Counted from the stretch's first letter, positions 41,972 through 52,038 are shown. The stretch is DNA of 64,000 nt from Vibrio neptunius (GCA_019339365.1 CP079859.1:2728001-2792000), one strand, 5' to 3'. Translations and numbers: made by a program. Notes: generated from the sequence alone by a model not told the origin.

Positions 41972-43153
41972 ATGAAATCCTGTTTGAATGTCAGTTTAGC
42001 TACCTTGGGTTGTCTAACGGCCCTCTCTTCAGTCAACGTCGCCGCTCATGGCTGGGTTGAGTACCCGAACGCACGTCAAAATATTTGCTATCTTGATGGT
42101 GGGTTCTGGGATGATCGTATCCCTAATTCAGCCTGTCAGGCCGCATTCGACCAGTCTGGTGCTTATCCCTTTGTTCAGAGAAATGAGGTAGCTGCAAATG
42201 TCGCCAACTACCGAGATATGGCCCACGTACAAGCCATTGTTAGAGACGGAACACTTTGTAGTGGCGGAGATAATGCGAAAGCTGGGCTCGATGTTGCTTC
42301 ACCGCATTGGCAGAAAACAGCGCTGTCATTAGATGCCAGCAATCAATTTGAGTTGGTGTTTAACGCAACAGCGCCACACAACCCGTCGTACTGGGAGTTT
42401 TATCTGAGCAAGCCCGAATACGACAATAGCCAGCCACTCACATGGGCAGACTTAGATTTGGTTGATACTGCAGGTAATGTCGCCGTCGATGCAAACCAAA
42501 AGTACCGAATTACGGTTACTCTACCCGCTGGTAGAAACGGGCATGCCGTTCTCTATACCCGTTGGCAACGTGAAGACCCCGCAGGTGAAGGATTCTACAA
42601 TTGTAGCGACATTACCTTCAGTGGCGATGGCAGCACACCGACTGAGCCAACCGACCCCACCGATCCGGGTAACGATCTTTCCACACTAGGGTATTTCGTT
42701 CCACAAGGGTTTGGACCTCTGGAGTCTGGCGACACTGTGCGTTTTCGTACTTTTGATAAAAACGGCAGCGAGCAGCAAGACATCTCGTTGGCAATCACGG
42801 CTAACAATACCAGTGAAGAGATTTGGTCAGCAGAACTGGCTGGTCAATTTAACAGCGTCACCAATGGATCTTGGTTTATTGGAATCTGGCATGCTGAAAT
42901 GAACCACTACATGTTCGACTCATCCAACATCTATAGGAATCAAGTTCATGCTCCAGCGGCGAACTTCAACTATCAGTTATCTTTAGTCAAAGGGGATACG
43001 CCTCCTCCAACACAGCCCGATAATGCTTGGTCAGCTAAGCGGGCTTATTCTGAGGGAGAGAAAGTGACTCACAAAGGCCGCGCATGGACCGCACAGTGGT
43101 GGACACGTGGCGAAGAGCCCGGCACAACGGGCGACTGGGGAGTCTGGCGCTAG
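41972..43153 (+). CDS. AA10 lytic polysaccharide monooxygenase, chitin-binding, multidomain
   Basis: 393 aa from ATG 41972 (AAGGA at 41961-41965). The signal peptide ends VNVAA, placing His26 (HGWVEYPNARQ) at the mature N-terminus, where it forms the copper histidine brace with the histidine in TAPHNPSYWEFYLS. The AA10 catalytic domain ends near FYNCSDITF. A Thr/Pro/Asp linker is followed by a middle domain (about 215-330) unlike the common CBMs, and a C-terminal Trp-rich CBM5/12-type module with AWTAQWWTRGEEP and TGDWGVWR. It would oxidatively cut crystalline chitin outside the cell. It differs from GbpA in its domain set and is closer to spindolin-like vibrio proteins. Confidence 0.92.
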   Translation: MKSCLNVSLATLGCLTALSSVNVAAHGWVEYPNARQNICYLDGGFWDDRIPNSACQAAFDQSGAYPFVQRNEVAANVANYRDMAHVQAIVRDGTLCSGGDNAKAGLDVASPHWQKTALSLDASNQFELVFNATAPHNPSYWEFYLSKPEYDNSQPLTWADLDLVDTAGNVAVDANQKYRITVTLPAGRNGHAVLYTRWQREDPAGEGFYNCSDITFSGDGSTPTEPTDPTDPGNDLSTLGYFVPQGFGPLESGDTVRFRTFDKNGSEQQDISLAITANNTSEEIWSAELAGQFNSVTNGSWFIGIWHAEMNHYMFDSSNIYRNQVHAPAANFNYQLSLVKGDTPPPTQPDNAWSAKRAYSEGEKVTHKGRAWTAQWWTRGEEPGTTGDWGVWR

Positions 43154-43522
43154 TCTAACCTTACTCTTTTTTGGTACTTATTTTCATCCCCGAGGACGCC
43201 TCGGGGACGCTGGCTTATCGAGGAGCCACAGAGAGACTCAGTACCACCCCACCGCGCTTCATCTTCTCTTTCTCCGCTGATAATCGTTTGAAACGTCGCC
43301 ATCGCGACGGATACCTGATGTAAACGTAACAACCATGAGTGTTATAGCAACTTATTCCGCAACCAATATGCAACACTCTGAGCACAATTTAACCTAACCT
43401 GCAAAAACATTACTCCAATTACAAGACCATTAGGTAATCTAAATCGTAATGTGGAACTGTCATTTTTGACTGCTAGAGTTATTAATTTGATTACATAACA
43501 ATCACGTCAAAAGGCTAGAACC
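43154..43522. other. Intergenic region between LPMO and NHL genes
   Basis: Contains a perfect hairpin, CCCCGAGG (43188-43195), ACG, CCTCGGGG (43199-43206), shortly after the LPMO stop. It has no T-run, so it may end or protect the mRNA rather than terminate it. The last 150 bases are AT-rich and probably hold the NHL promoter. Confidence 0.5.
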
Positions 43523-45565
43523 ATGGGAATCGCGTATCATACCTATATTGGCAAGCAGGTCACCCACTTGCCCAACCTCCCCTGCCGAACGGCAGGAAAC
43601 GTTTCTCTTAATACGCCAGTAGGCAATTGCATCGATCGCTTCGGCCGCATCTGGCTAGCAGACACGGCACACAATCGTTTGTTGGTGTTTGATAGAAAAA
43701 TGAAAAAGTTACTCGCCAGTTTCGGCTCGGTGGGAAGTGGTAGCCAACAGTTTAATATGCCTTTTCGCCTTCTTCCTCACCCAGAAAAACCATGGATTTA
43801 TGTCAGTGACATCGCCAACAAACGCATCCATATCCTTGAATACAATCAAGCGCTCAACATTCGATCCATTCACCGCTTCGGTGCCGGTGACCCCGTTCAT
43901 CTCGAAGGACCTAATGGACTCGCGTTTTATGAGGGGAAACTATGTGTTGCTGATGAATTTTACGAAGGGCCTGACAACGAAAGCCGTTTGGTCGTGTTCG
44001 ACGAAAATGGAAACTGGCTAAGGGATATTAACGTTGTCAATGCACAGCAACCGGTGCATTTTCTGTGGCCACAGGGCCTTAGCTGCGATAACAATGGACA
44101 CTTATATGTTGCGAATACTGGGTTCTCTACTGTGGTTCGCTGTGACTGGGATGGAAACCCAGTCCCATTTTCCAGCGGAAAAACGTACCTAGACGATATC
44201 GACCTTGCTCGAGATGTGTCAATCATCGACAACCGCATACTCATACCGGGGGCGAAGCCGTACTCCGTTGCGGTTTACGATATTGAAGGGCACTTCTCAG
44301 GCAGTTTGAGTGGGTTCTTCTCACCGATTCAGGTCACTAAGATGCATCAGGACGTATTACTGATCACTGAGCCCATTCTCGCTTCACTACAAATTCATAA
44401 AGTGAATTGGTCCGACTTATCACCAGAACAACCAACAACGACGTTAGTGATCGACCAGTTAGGTGATGAGCGGGTTCGAAAAGGCCAGCTTCATTTTGTG
44501 ACTTCGGTTGCCGGTGATACCTCACCAACCGCGCAAGGTGGATATACCAGCCAGTACCCTTTGGTCAGCGAATGGTGGGATCAACACTTCCAGCAGCAAG
44601 ATAAATGGCTCAACTCAATCCATCAGCTCGATGCACCATCCTGGGTGTCGATGACATTGAGCACGCAGCTCGAATGGACGCAAAGGTGGCAACAAACCTG
44701 GGTGCGCATCTTCCTAGGCGACCAGTTTGATGACCCAGACCAACTGCTTTGGTTAGTCGATGCCGGTAACTATCAGCTTCAAGCAACAGAACGCAGCCAC
44801 CCCGATGCGGCAAGACCGGGCAGCTTACCGCTTCTTCCTGGTTCTTTGGGTATCTGCTCGCTTACGCCTGTCACGCCCTTAATTGGACAGCTTAACCCTG
44901 ATCTCCCGTTACTGGTTGTAAGTAACTATATCAGCGGCATTATTACCATTTACCAATACAACGAATTGATCGGCGAATTGGTGCCTTTCAGCTACTTTGG
45001 GGGGTTAGGTCACGCCGACTGGCAACTGTTTAAACCTCAAGGGATCGCGGTGGATCCGATCAGTCGAGATATCTACGTCGCTGACTCTGGCAACAACCGT
45101 ATTTGCCGTTGGCGATTAAACGCTCAGGGAATTGCCGGCCTAGTGAGTACCTTTGGTCAAAAAGGCCACGGTGACCAAGATTTCTTTACCCCAACGGACA
45201 TTACTATCACGCCAGACGGGCAAAAATACATTACCGATCAGAACAACAACCGAGTCGTCATTTATGACCGTCATGACAAATACGTAGGCAGTTTTGGCCA
45301 ACAAGGTTACGGCACAGATAACGACAACTTCTTGCTGCCAACCAGCATCGATTTTGATGAGGGTAAATTGTTTGTATCAGATTTGGTCAACCGCGCGATT
45401 AAAGTCTTCGATCAACAAGGCCAGTTTATCGATAGCTTTAGTGGATTTGGCGCTGACCCAAGCAAAGGCGAACTATGGATGCCCTACCTTCTTCATGCGC
45501 ACAATCAAACCCTTTACCTACCTGACTGCGCTTTGAATCGCGTCAACGTGTATAAAATCAGCTAA
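43523..45565 (+). CDS. NHL-repeat beta-propeller protein of unknown function
   Basis: 680 aa with no signal peptide or TM segment, so probably cytoplasmic. NHL-type repeats occur in both halves: IDRFGRIWLADTAHNRLLVF and ANKRIHILEY near the N-terminus; DPISRDIYVADSGNNRICRW, DGQKYITDQNNNRVVIYD and DEGKLFVSDLVNRAIKVFD in the last third. A central non-repeat segment (about 310-440, Trp-rich, with SEWWDQHFQQQDKW) interrupts them. The layout suggests two propellers or one split propeller. NHL propellers bind proteins or RNA or form enzymes such as peptidyl-alpha-hydroxyglycine lyase; the active residues cannot be assigned here. It is followed 10 bases later by a small gene, likely co-transcribed. 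The function is unknown. Confidence 0.85.
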   Translation: MGIAYHTYIGKQVTHLPNLPCRTAGNVSLNTPVGNCIDRFGRIWLADTAHNRLLVFDRKMKKLLASFGSVGSGSQQFNMPFRLLPHPEKPWIYVSDIANKRIHILEYNQALNIRSIHRFGAGDPVHLEGPNGLAFYEGKLCVADEFYEGPDNESRLVVFDENGNWLRDINVVNAQQPVHFLWPQGLSCDNNGHLYVANTGFSTVVRCDWDGNPVPFSSGKTYLDDIDLARDVSIIDNRILIPGAKPYSVAVYDIEGHFSGSLSGFFSPIQVTKMHQDVLLITEPILASLQIHKVNWSDLSPEQPTTTLVIDQLGDERVRKGQLHFVTSVAGDTSPTAQGGYTSQYPLVSEWWDQHFQQQDKWLNSIHQLDAPSWVSMTLSTQLEWTQRWQQTWVRIFLGDQFDDPDQLLWLVDAGNYQLQATERSHPDAARPGSLPLLPGSLGICSLTPVTPLIGQLNPDLPLLVVSNYISGIITIYQYNELIGELVPFSYFGGLGHADWQLFKPQGIAVDPISRDIYVADSGNNRICRWRLNAQGIAGLVSTFGQKGHGDQDFFTPTDITITPDGQKYITDQNNNRVVIYDRHDKYVGSFGQQGYGTDNDNFLLPTSIDFDEGKLFVSDLVNRAIKVFDQQGQFIDSFSGFGADPSKGELWMPYLLHAHNQTLYLPDCALNRVNVYKIS

Positions 45566-45575
45566 GGAGAGCGCC

Positions 45576-45809
45576 ATGACATCAGTATTCGACAAAGCGA
45601 AGACCAAACGCCTGAAGCAAGCGACAACCGACATTTCTGAACAATCGGTGCAGGCCAGTGACAAGCTCATTCAGCACTATCAGTGTGTGACTGAGCACTG
45701 CCTCAATCAGCCTTCCTCGAGGGAAACTCGTAAAAAGCTTGAGGAGTGGCACCGTGCTCATCAATCTCATGCCATTAATCACACCTTATCTCCACCACAT
45801 GAAAATTAA
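45576..45809 (+). CDS. Small charged protein, co-transcribed with the NHL gene
   Basis: 77 aa, mostly helical and rich in Lys, Gln and His, with two cysteines (YQCVTEHCLNQ). The ribosome site AGGAGAG stands just before ATG 45588-type spacing rules out chance; the start at 45576 follows the NHL stop by 10 bases. A terminator at 45815 closes the pair. No family is recognised. It may be a partner or chaperone-like subunit of the propeller protein (inference from coupling only). Confidence 0.7.
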   Translation: MTSVFDKAKTKRLKQATTDISEQSVQASDKLIQHYQCVTEHCLNQPSSRETRKKLEEWHRAHQSHAINHTLSPPHEN

Positions 45810-45814
45810 GCAAC

Positions 45815-45839
45815 GCGAGCCGAATGGCTCGCTTTTTTA
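45815..45839 (+). terminator. Terminator of the NHL operon
   Basis: GCGAGCC (45815-45821), GAAT, GGCTCGC (45826-45832), TTTTTT. It touches the stop codon of the convergent ABC ATPase gene. Confidence 0.88.
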
Positions 45840-46541
45840 TGCAACGTCTGAAACAGGCTGCCTGTCTGATATGACCTTACCATCCTTAATCGTAATAATG
45901 CGTTTGGTGCGTTCAGCCAGCGCATTGTCATGCGTAACGATAATCAAGGTTCGTCCTTGCGCATGTAACTGGTTAAACAAAGCTTCGATTTCAGCACCTG
46001 ACTTGGAATCGAGAGCCCCGGTTGGCTCATCTGCCAAAATAATCTGCGGATCGTTCACCAGTGCTCGCGCAATCGCAACACGCTGTTTTTGGCCACCAGA
46101 CAACTGATTCGGTTTATGATCGAGGCGATCGCCCAGCCCAACCTGCTCAAGCAGTTTGGCCGCACGCTGGCGACGTTCTTTGGCTTTTATACCTGAATAC
46201 ACTAAAGGCAACGCGACATTATCAAGCGCCGTGGCGTATTCAAGCAGGTTGAAGCTTTGAAAAACAAACCCGATTTTCTGGTTGCGTATTCCCGCTAATT
46301 CATTGGCACTCAGTGCTGCTACGTTCTGCCCATCAAGCAAATAGTCGCCATTGGTTGGTTTATCTAAGCAGCCGAGCATATTCATCAGAGTCGACTTTCC
46401 CGAACCTGAAGGGCCGAGAATGGAGAGAAATTCCCCTTGCTCAATCGTCAGTTCTACGCCATCTAATGCACGAACTTCGACTTCACCGCTTGAGTAATAC
46501 TTACAAAGATTCGTCAGTTGAACCAATGCATTATCTGACAT
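45837..46541 (-). CDS. ABC exporter ATP-binding protein (MacB/LolD type)
   Basis: 234 aa from ATG 46541 (AGGAGT upstream); a longer frame to 46574 lacks a ribosome site and would overlap the previous gene. Walker A GPSGSGKST, signature LSGGQKQRVAIARAL and Walker B IILADEPTGALD are present. It powers the two FtsX-like permeases encoded just upstream. It is the last gene of a five-gene export operon (adaptor, TolC-like, permease, permease, ATPase). Confidence 0.94.
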   Translation of the reverse strand: MSDNALVQLTNLCKYYSSGEVEVRALDGVELTIEQGEFLSILGPSGSGKSTLMNMLGCLDKPTNGDYLLDGQNVAALSANELAGIRNQKIGFVFQSFNLLEYATALDNVALPLVYSGIKAKERRQRAAKLLEQVGLGDRLDHKPNQLSGGQKQRVAIARALVNDPQIILADEPTGALDSKSGAEIEALFNQLHAQGRTLIIVTHDNALAERTKRIITIKDGKVISDRQPVSDVA

Positions 46542-46566
46542 AATGACTCCTGATTTTTTGCTCACA

Positions 46567-47853
46567 TCATTCACTTTGTAACGCCTCCATAGGTGTCACC
46601 TTAGCGGCGCGATTCGCTGGCAACCACGCTGACGCCACGCCGATGACAACCAGAGTAGCAATCACAATTGCCACCACAACCCAAGAAAGCTCTGGGACAG
46701 GTTTGCCTAAACGTTCATAAAAAACATTACCTTCTAGACTGACAGAACCCATCGCCGATACCAATGCGTAAGTGACGGCAAGCCCCAGCGCTCCGCCCAT
46801 CACCATCGTCATCAGCGACTGAACTAAATAGTGGAGCCGAATCGCCGTCGGTGTCGCGCCCACAGCCATTCGCACACCAATATCTCGGGTTGAACGTTTC
46901 ACCGTCGCGTACATCACATTGGCAATACCGACGCCCGCTACCGCGAGCGTGACAAAACCAATGATGCCAAGAAAGCTCTGCAAGCCAACGAGAAACTGCT
47001 GCATGCTTTTCTGCTTTAAAAACATATCTTCTACTTGAACAATCTGCTGATCAGTCACACTGGCACCATGCTTGCGTGCAATCACCTGACGAATCGTTGC
47101 CGCTAACTGAACTCTATCGACACCACTTTTTGGTTGTACGTTGATACCGGCTATATCACCACTAGTATGGAAGCGCTGCCAGGTAGAGAGCGGGACAAAA
47201 CTGGAATAATTGATTGGCTCGTCCTGCTCGATATCAGCACTGTTTTTTTTCAGTACCCCCACTACGGTGAACTCTTCACTACCAATTTTGACCTTTTCTC
47301 CAACCGGATTGACTTTCAGTTTCACGGTCGCAAACCAGTGAAACTCATCTTCAGGGTTAAACAAATCAGCCGCCAATGAGTAACCGAGCACCACGACTTT
47401 GCGTTGCTCTTTCTGATCAAGCGAATTAAGCCAACGCCCACCCGGAAGCAGAGCAAGGTTAGCCATAGCTCGAAAGTCAGTGGTGACGGCAAGTGGCTCT
47501 CGCCATGTGCCGCGATCGCCGACCGTAATACGCTCGTCCCACAGTGCTGTCGGCGCTACAGCGTTGACTTCCGGCAGCGCGCTGACCACATCGGAATCAT
47601 CGATTTTGAGCGTTAGTGGTTTACCTTGATGGAACACGCCATAATCTACCGTTGCCATACCACCTGTCAGGTAAATCAGATTGCCATTACCATTTTGCGC
47701 AGTTTTCAACACTCCTTGGCGGATGCCCTCCCCTACAGCCAACATGGCGGCAATACACAAAGTCGCCCAAGCAACCGCTAGGATTGTTAACCCCAGCCTC
47801 AGCTTCTCTGCTGCCATTTCTTGAAAAATCTGTCTCATTGGTAGCAACATCAT
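46567..47853 (-). CDS. MacB-type ABC exporter permease (second)
   Basis: 428 aa, with one N-terminal TM helix (about 18-40), a large periplasmic domain, and three C-terminal TM helices with the FtsX signature (RSTRDIGVRMAVGATPTAIRLH). It has no fused ATPase domain, unlike E. coli MacB. It begins right next to the stop of the first permease gene (47854), so it is translationally linked. The two permeases probably form a heterodimer. The substrate is unknown; relatives export peptides, lipoproteins or macrolides. Confidence 0.92.
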   Translation of the reverse strand: MMLLPMRQIFQEMAAEKLRLGLTILAVAWATLCIAAMLAVGEGIRQGVLKTAQNGNGNLIYLTGGMATVDYGVFHQGKPLTLKIDDSDVVSALPEVNAVAPTALWDERITVGDRGTWREPLAVTTDFRAMANLALLPGGRWLNSLDQKEQRKVVVLGYSLAADLFNPEDEFHWFATVKLKVNPVGEKVKIGSEEFTVVGVLKKNSADIEQDEPINYSSFVPLSTWQRFHTSGDIAGINVQPKSGVDRVQLAATIRQVIARKHGASVTDQQIVQVEDMFLKQKSMQQFLVGLQSFLGIIGFVTLAVAGVGIANVMYATVKRSTRDIGVRMAVGATPTAIRLHYLVQSLMTMVMGGALGLAVTYALVSAMGSVSLEGNVFYERLGKPVPELSWVVVAIVIATLVVIGVASAWLPANRAAKVTPMEALQSE

Positions 47854-49067
47854 TTAGGCCCTCGCACTCAACGCTAACACCGGAGTCAGACGCGATGCTC
47901 TTCTTGCGGGAAAGTAAGACGCCATTAACGCTAAGATCACGGTAACCAGTAACGATAATGCAATCGAATCGGGGGTAATCACTGGTGAGCCAATCCACTC
48001 TGGTAATGCTAGAGTGCCCAGTAGCGCAACCACTGCAAACGAGATGGTTAAACCTATAGCCGTTCCAACGGCGACCAGTATTAGCCCTTCAATGATAAAC
48101 TGGCTCAGTACTGATGCTTGAGTTGCCCCTATCGCCAATCGCACACCGATCTCTCGGGTTCGTTCGGTGACTGACAGGAACATAATGTTCGCCACGCCAA
48201 GTGCTCCTACCGCCATCGTCATCGCACCGCTAGCGCCAAGAAATATTTGAATTCCGCGCAATATGCCACTGATCACGGCCGCCCCCTCACTCATATCAGG
48301 CATGTACACCGCGTCTTTATCGCTTGGGTCAAAGTGAAGCTGCTTAGCGTAAAAGCGCACAATACGCTCTCGAAACGAGGCAGAGTCCATGCCATCAACT
48401 GGTTTCATCAATAGCATCCAAGGTTTAGCGTTCCATAGGTCGCGATAGGTGGTTTGCGGGATGAAAACTCTGCGGCTATCACCAAAAGAAATGCCAGTGT
48501 CTTCATCACTGAGTACACCAATAACCAAGAAAGGAATGCCATTGACTTTGACCTCCTCACCAATCCCAATCCCCCCATTTGGGCAATCTGATCGCCCAAC
48601 ACAGCAACGCGAGTGTGGCTTGCAATGTCACTCGGTGAAATATTGCGAGAGCCCGTCTGAAGCTTACGCTGCGCAAGAGTAAAGTAAGCAGGGTCAATGC
48701 CACTCACTGCGCGAGCTAAGTTTTGCCCTTTGATGTTGGTGACACTGGCATCCCACTTGGCATACACAGATGCGACGTCGTTAACAAAGCCCGATTGCTT
48801 AATCATCTCGACTTTATCTTGTGGAATAGCAATTTCACGACGCGCTGGTAACCCTTGCCAAGGCTTAGTAGTTTGAGACGGGAAAACCACCTGCACGTTG
48901 TTGATCATAAATGAAAAAGACTGACTTTGATGGCGGTAGAAGCCTTCACCAAGTGCTATCAGCACTACCACAGAGATCACACCCCAGGCGATGGCAATGA
49001 TCGCCAGAATGCTTTTCATCCGATGCGCGATCAGCGTCTGCCAGGTTTGCTGAAGCAAGCTACTCAT
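47854..49067 (-). pseudogene. MacB-type ABC exporter permease (first), frameshifted
   Basis: The N-terminal part (MSSLLQQTWQTLIAHRMKSI, TM1, periplasmic domain) runs from 49067 to AVLGDQIAQMG. The C-terminal part continues in another frame from GIGEEVKVNGIPFLVIGVLS to three TM helices with TERTREIGVRLAIGATQ. The shift is one missing base in a six-C run (48571-48576, plus strand); with seven the protein reads straight through at 404 aa. The start overlaps the stop of the TolC-like gene (ATGA). Both neighbours are intact, which makes a sequencing error plausible. Confidence 0.88.
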
Positions 49068-50335
49068 GAATGAAAGGCCTGAGAGATGAGAGCCATCGTA
49101 TTGTCATCGAGCTTGCCAGCCGTTTGTAGCAAACCCACTCGTTGCCGCCAGTAGTTATATAGGTTGTTTTGCAAACGGTTCTTCGCATCAAACAGATTGT
49201 TATGAGCATCAATCACTTCCGATGCTTCCAGAAGTCCAGCATCGTAGAGTTTCTCCTTACTGCTCAAAACCTTTGCACGAGACGCGACCACCTCATTGGC
49301 CATCAGAACCTGATTCCAGTTGATATCAACCTGAGTAAACTGCTGGACAATGCGTTTCTGAATATCAATTTCAACCCTGCGCAAGTCCTGCTTAGCACTC
49401 AATATATTCAGAGACGCTTGGTCGACCTTAGCACGTGTCGCACCGTTGAGATCAATCGGCACACTCAAGGTGAGCCCAGCATTAAACTCGCCGTTAGAAT
49501 ATTTGTCATCGTCGCTGTAGCCAACATTGCCTTTTAACGTTGGGTAATAACCGCCTTGCGCTGATTGGCGTGCAAACTCGCTGGCTTTGACCTTCTGCGC
49601 GGCAACTAACAACTCTGGGCTACTGTCTTTCGCCAATTTAAGCCATTGTTCTTGGGATGCAACCAGCATTGGAGGCTGAATCAGGTTGTCGGTACGAATT
49701 TGATCCACACGCTCGGGCATCTGATTGATCAGTGCCCCCAGCTCTGCTCTTTTCTCTTCTAACTGCGCCTGTGCGCTGAGGATACCCGCTTTATCGGTCA
49801 CCAGAGTGGCCCGAATTTCCTCCACATCAATCGATTTGACCTTACCAGCCTGGTAACGTTTTTCGATAATCTTTAGCAGTTTATTACCTTCTTCTAGCTT
49901 ATTTTTCGCCAATTGAAGGTCGCCTTGTGCACTCGCAAGATCAAGATAGGTCGCCAATAGCTTCTGGGCTAGTTCATTGTGAGCCTGAGATAGCTCAAGC
50001 TCCGTTCTCAGGTAGTTGGCTTGTGCTTCATCTAAGTCAGACCAAAGGCTGCTGTCCCATAGTGTTTGAGATAACGTTGCACCGTAGGTATTGGTGTTGT
50101 CACTGTCTTCATTCCAGTTTGATGACGCCGTCGCACTCAAAGAAGGCAGTATCGAACTGCGGCTGGAAGCAACCCCGACCTCACCGATTTGAACGCCAAT
50201 CTTGGCTTTCTCGTAATCGGGATCACTCTGTTTCGCTTGCTTCCACGCTTGTTCAATCGAAATGGCAGAGCTGGGGAAGCTCAAGGTCGTCAACAGTAAA
50301 GTGCAACCAATCAATGACAGGTGACGTTTAACCAT
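49064..50335 (-). CDS. TolC-family outer-membrane efflux protein
   Basis: 423 aa from ATG 50335 (MVKRHLSLIGCTLLLTTLSF); the open frame extends upstream into the adaptor gene but lacks a start signal there. Signal peptide, then two OEP repeats rich in long amphipathic helices (SQAHNELAQKLLATYLDLAS and SSKEKLYDAGLLEASEVIDA). It forms the outer-membrane channel of this tripartite exporter. It overlaps the adaptor stop by 8 bases and the next permease start by 4. A dedicated TolC in an ABC operon is less common than sharing the housekeeping one. Confidence 0.92.
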   Translation of the reverse strand: MVKRHLSLIGCTLLLTTLSFPSSAISIEQAWKQAKQSDPDYEKAKIGVQIGEVGVASSRSSILPSLSATASSNWNEDSDNTNTYGATLSQTLWDSSLWSDLDEAQANYLRTELELSQAHNELAQKLLATYLDLASAQGDLQLAKNKLEEGNKLLKIIEKRYQAGKVKSIDVEEIRATLVTDKAGILSAQAQLEEKRAELGALINQMPERVDQIRTDNLIQPPMLVASQEQWLKLAKDSSPELLVAAQKVKASEFARQSAQGGYYPTLKGNVGYSDDDKYSNGEFNAGLTLSVPIDLNGATRAKVDQASLNILSAKQDLRRVEIDIQKRIVQQFTQVDINWNQVLMANEVVASRAKVLSSKEKLYDAGLLEASEVIDAHNNLFDAKNRLQNNLYNYWRQRVGLLQTAGKLDDNTMALISQAFHS

Positions 50336-51461
50336 GAGAGGCTCCCACCATACTGCTATCGAGAATAGCTTCTCCAAGTTCAACACCTTGCAAAACTTCA
50401 ACATTGATACCGTCAGATAAGCCAAGCTTGACCTGCTGTTTGTGGTACCCGCGCTCAGAGTCATCAGGGATTAATACATTTGGCATGTCACCTTCAAATT
50501 GCAGTGCTCGCTCTGGCAAAGTCAGTACATTTTCAGATTTTTTGAGCGTGATCTTTGCTGTAGAAGAGAATCCCGAACGTAATGTCACGTCTTGGGGAAT
50601 GTTTAACTCACCCACCTCAACTTCAAAACCGTTATCGAAACTTTTGGCTGTCGACGTGTCCTGTGGGGAGTTTAGGTTTTCCGACTGAATGGCCACCTTA
50701 GTCAGTACCCCTTCAATTTGAAGATCAGGATAAGGCGCTACGGTGATGACAACCGGCATACCCGAGGTCAGTTGCGCAGCGTCATGTTCACTCACACTAC
50801 CTTTAAAGATCAAGCTATTCATGTCTGCGAGAGACATCATTTCCGTGGCGGCCTGACTCGATTCCGTCGAAATAATCGGCTCGCCTACTTCCACTTTTCG
50901 GTTCAACACCGTGCCATCAATCGGCGCATAAATGGTCGACGTCAGACGAGCATCGCCTATCGATGCTTCACCACTTTGAATCAGTTCAAGGTTTTGACGT
51001 TTTTGCAGTACCGTTGCTTGTGCCGATTTGACTTCTGATCGCGCGCTAACGTAATCATCGTAGTTGCTTGGAATAATATTTTGCTTAACCAGACTTTCTA
51101 AGTTCACCAATTTTTGTTTCGCTGACTCCAACGCCGCCTCACTGCTCATCAACTCTGTAGACGCATCGGTCAATGCTTTTGGCGTAGGGTTTGGGCGCAC
51201 TTTAATAAGCGCCTGTCCCTGTTTGACGTTCTCTCCGACCTGAGCGTAAATCTCTCCGACAATACCGTCGATCTGCGATTTAATGGACACCGAGTGTGCT
51301 GGAACAATTTTACCTACCGCCACGGCTTCCTTCTCGATTGTACCTTTCTCCACAACCAAGGTCGGCATCACCTCCGGCTGAGCAGAAGATTGTAGATAAA
51401 AATACGCGCCACCGCCGAGCAGCGCGATGCTCGCAGCAGACAAAAGCCAACGTTTAGCCAT
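50328..51461 (-). CDS. HlyD/MacA-family periplasmic adaptor protein
   Basis: 377 aa. An N-terminal anchor (WLLSAASIALLGGGAYFYL), a biotinyl-lipoyl-like half (VSIKSQIDGIVGEIYAQVGE), a helical hairpin, the second lipoyl half (STIYAPIDGTVLNRKVEVGE) and beta-barrel domains. It bridges the inner-membrane permeases and the TolC-like channel. It is the first gene of the operon, with its promoter in the 577-base region shared with the divergent metalloprotease gene. Confidence 0.93.
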   Translation of the reverse strand: MAKRWLLSAASIALLGGGAYFYLQSSAQPEVMPTLVVEKGTIEKEAVAVGKIVPAHSVSIKSQIDGIVGEIYAQVGENVKQGQALIKVRPNPTPKALTDASTELMSSEAALESAKQKLVNLESLVKQNIIPSNYDDYVSARSEVKSAQATVLQKRQNLELIQSGEASIGDARLTSTIYAPIDGTVLNRKVEVGEPIISTESSQAATEMMSLADMNSLIFKGSVSEHDAAQLTSGMPVVITVAPYPDLQIEGVLTKVAIQSENLNSPQDTSTAKSFDNGFEVEVGELNIPQDVTLRSGFSSTAKITLKKSENVLTLPERALQFEGDMPNVLIPDDSERGYHKQQVKLGLSDGINVEVLQGVELGEAILDSSMVGASHG

Positions 51462-52038
51462 GCTTTACTTCCAATGATTTTTATGTGTAGCCATCTGACT
51501 ACCCTGAGATTATTAAGTTCCGAAAATCATACAACGTACTCGCTCACCAAATACATCCGCAGATTGTATGAGTTTGTCGGCAAATTCAGACAATTAAAAA
51601 AACGACTCAAGTAATACACTCAGGCCGGTCTACAGGAAAGTAAATTAATCTAAATCTATTTTGACAATGGATGAACGCCAAACCTTATACAGCTAAGCTC
51701 ATCTGTTAGTAAGCTGAAGTAGCGAATCAACACAAAATAATACAAAGGGTTAATTTAAACTTAAGGCAATGAATTAAAAGGTTAAATATAATGTCCATTT
51801 TGGGCTTTTTGTTTTTTTAATATGTAACATCTGGCGCGAACACGACCAAATCGCTCCCAACATAAAATGGGAATGATCAATTCTCGAATCGGCATCTCAT
51901 TTACCATAGAAACGTTTAAATGTTTTGCACCCACTCATCATATAAAATCAATTGCATTTACGTTTTTAGCGACGTATCACTACTCTAAGCACGCACTTTT
52001 TACCCCAATCAATTGAAAAATAATTCCAAAGGTGAAGT
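51462..52038. other. Divergent control region of exporter operon and M4 protease
   Basis: AT-rich, 577 bases, no supported gene. It contains TTAA-rich stretches near 51750-51790 and 51900-51960 that could bind quorum-sensing or nucleoid regulators, but I cannot match a specific operator. Confidence 0.45.
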
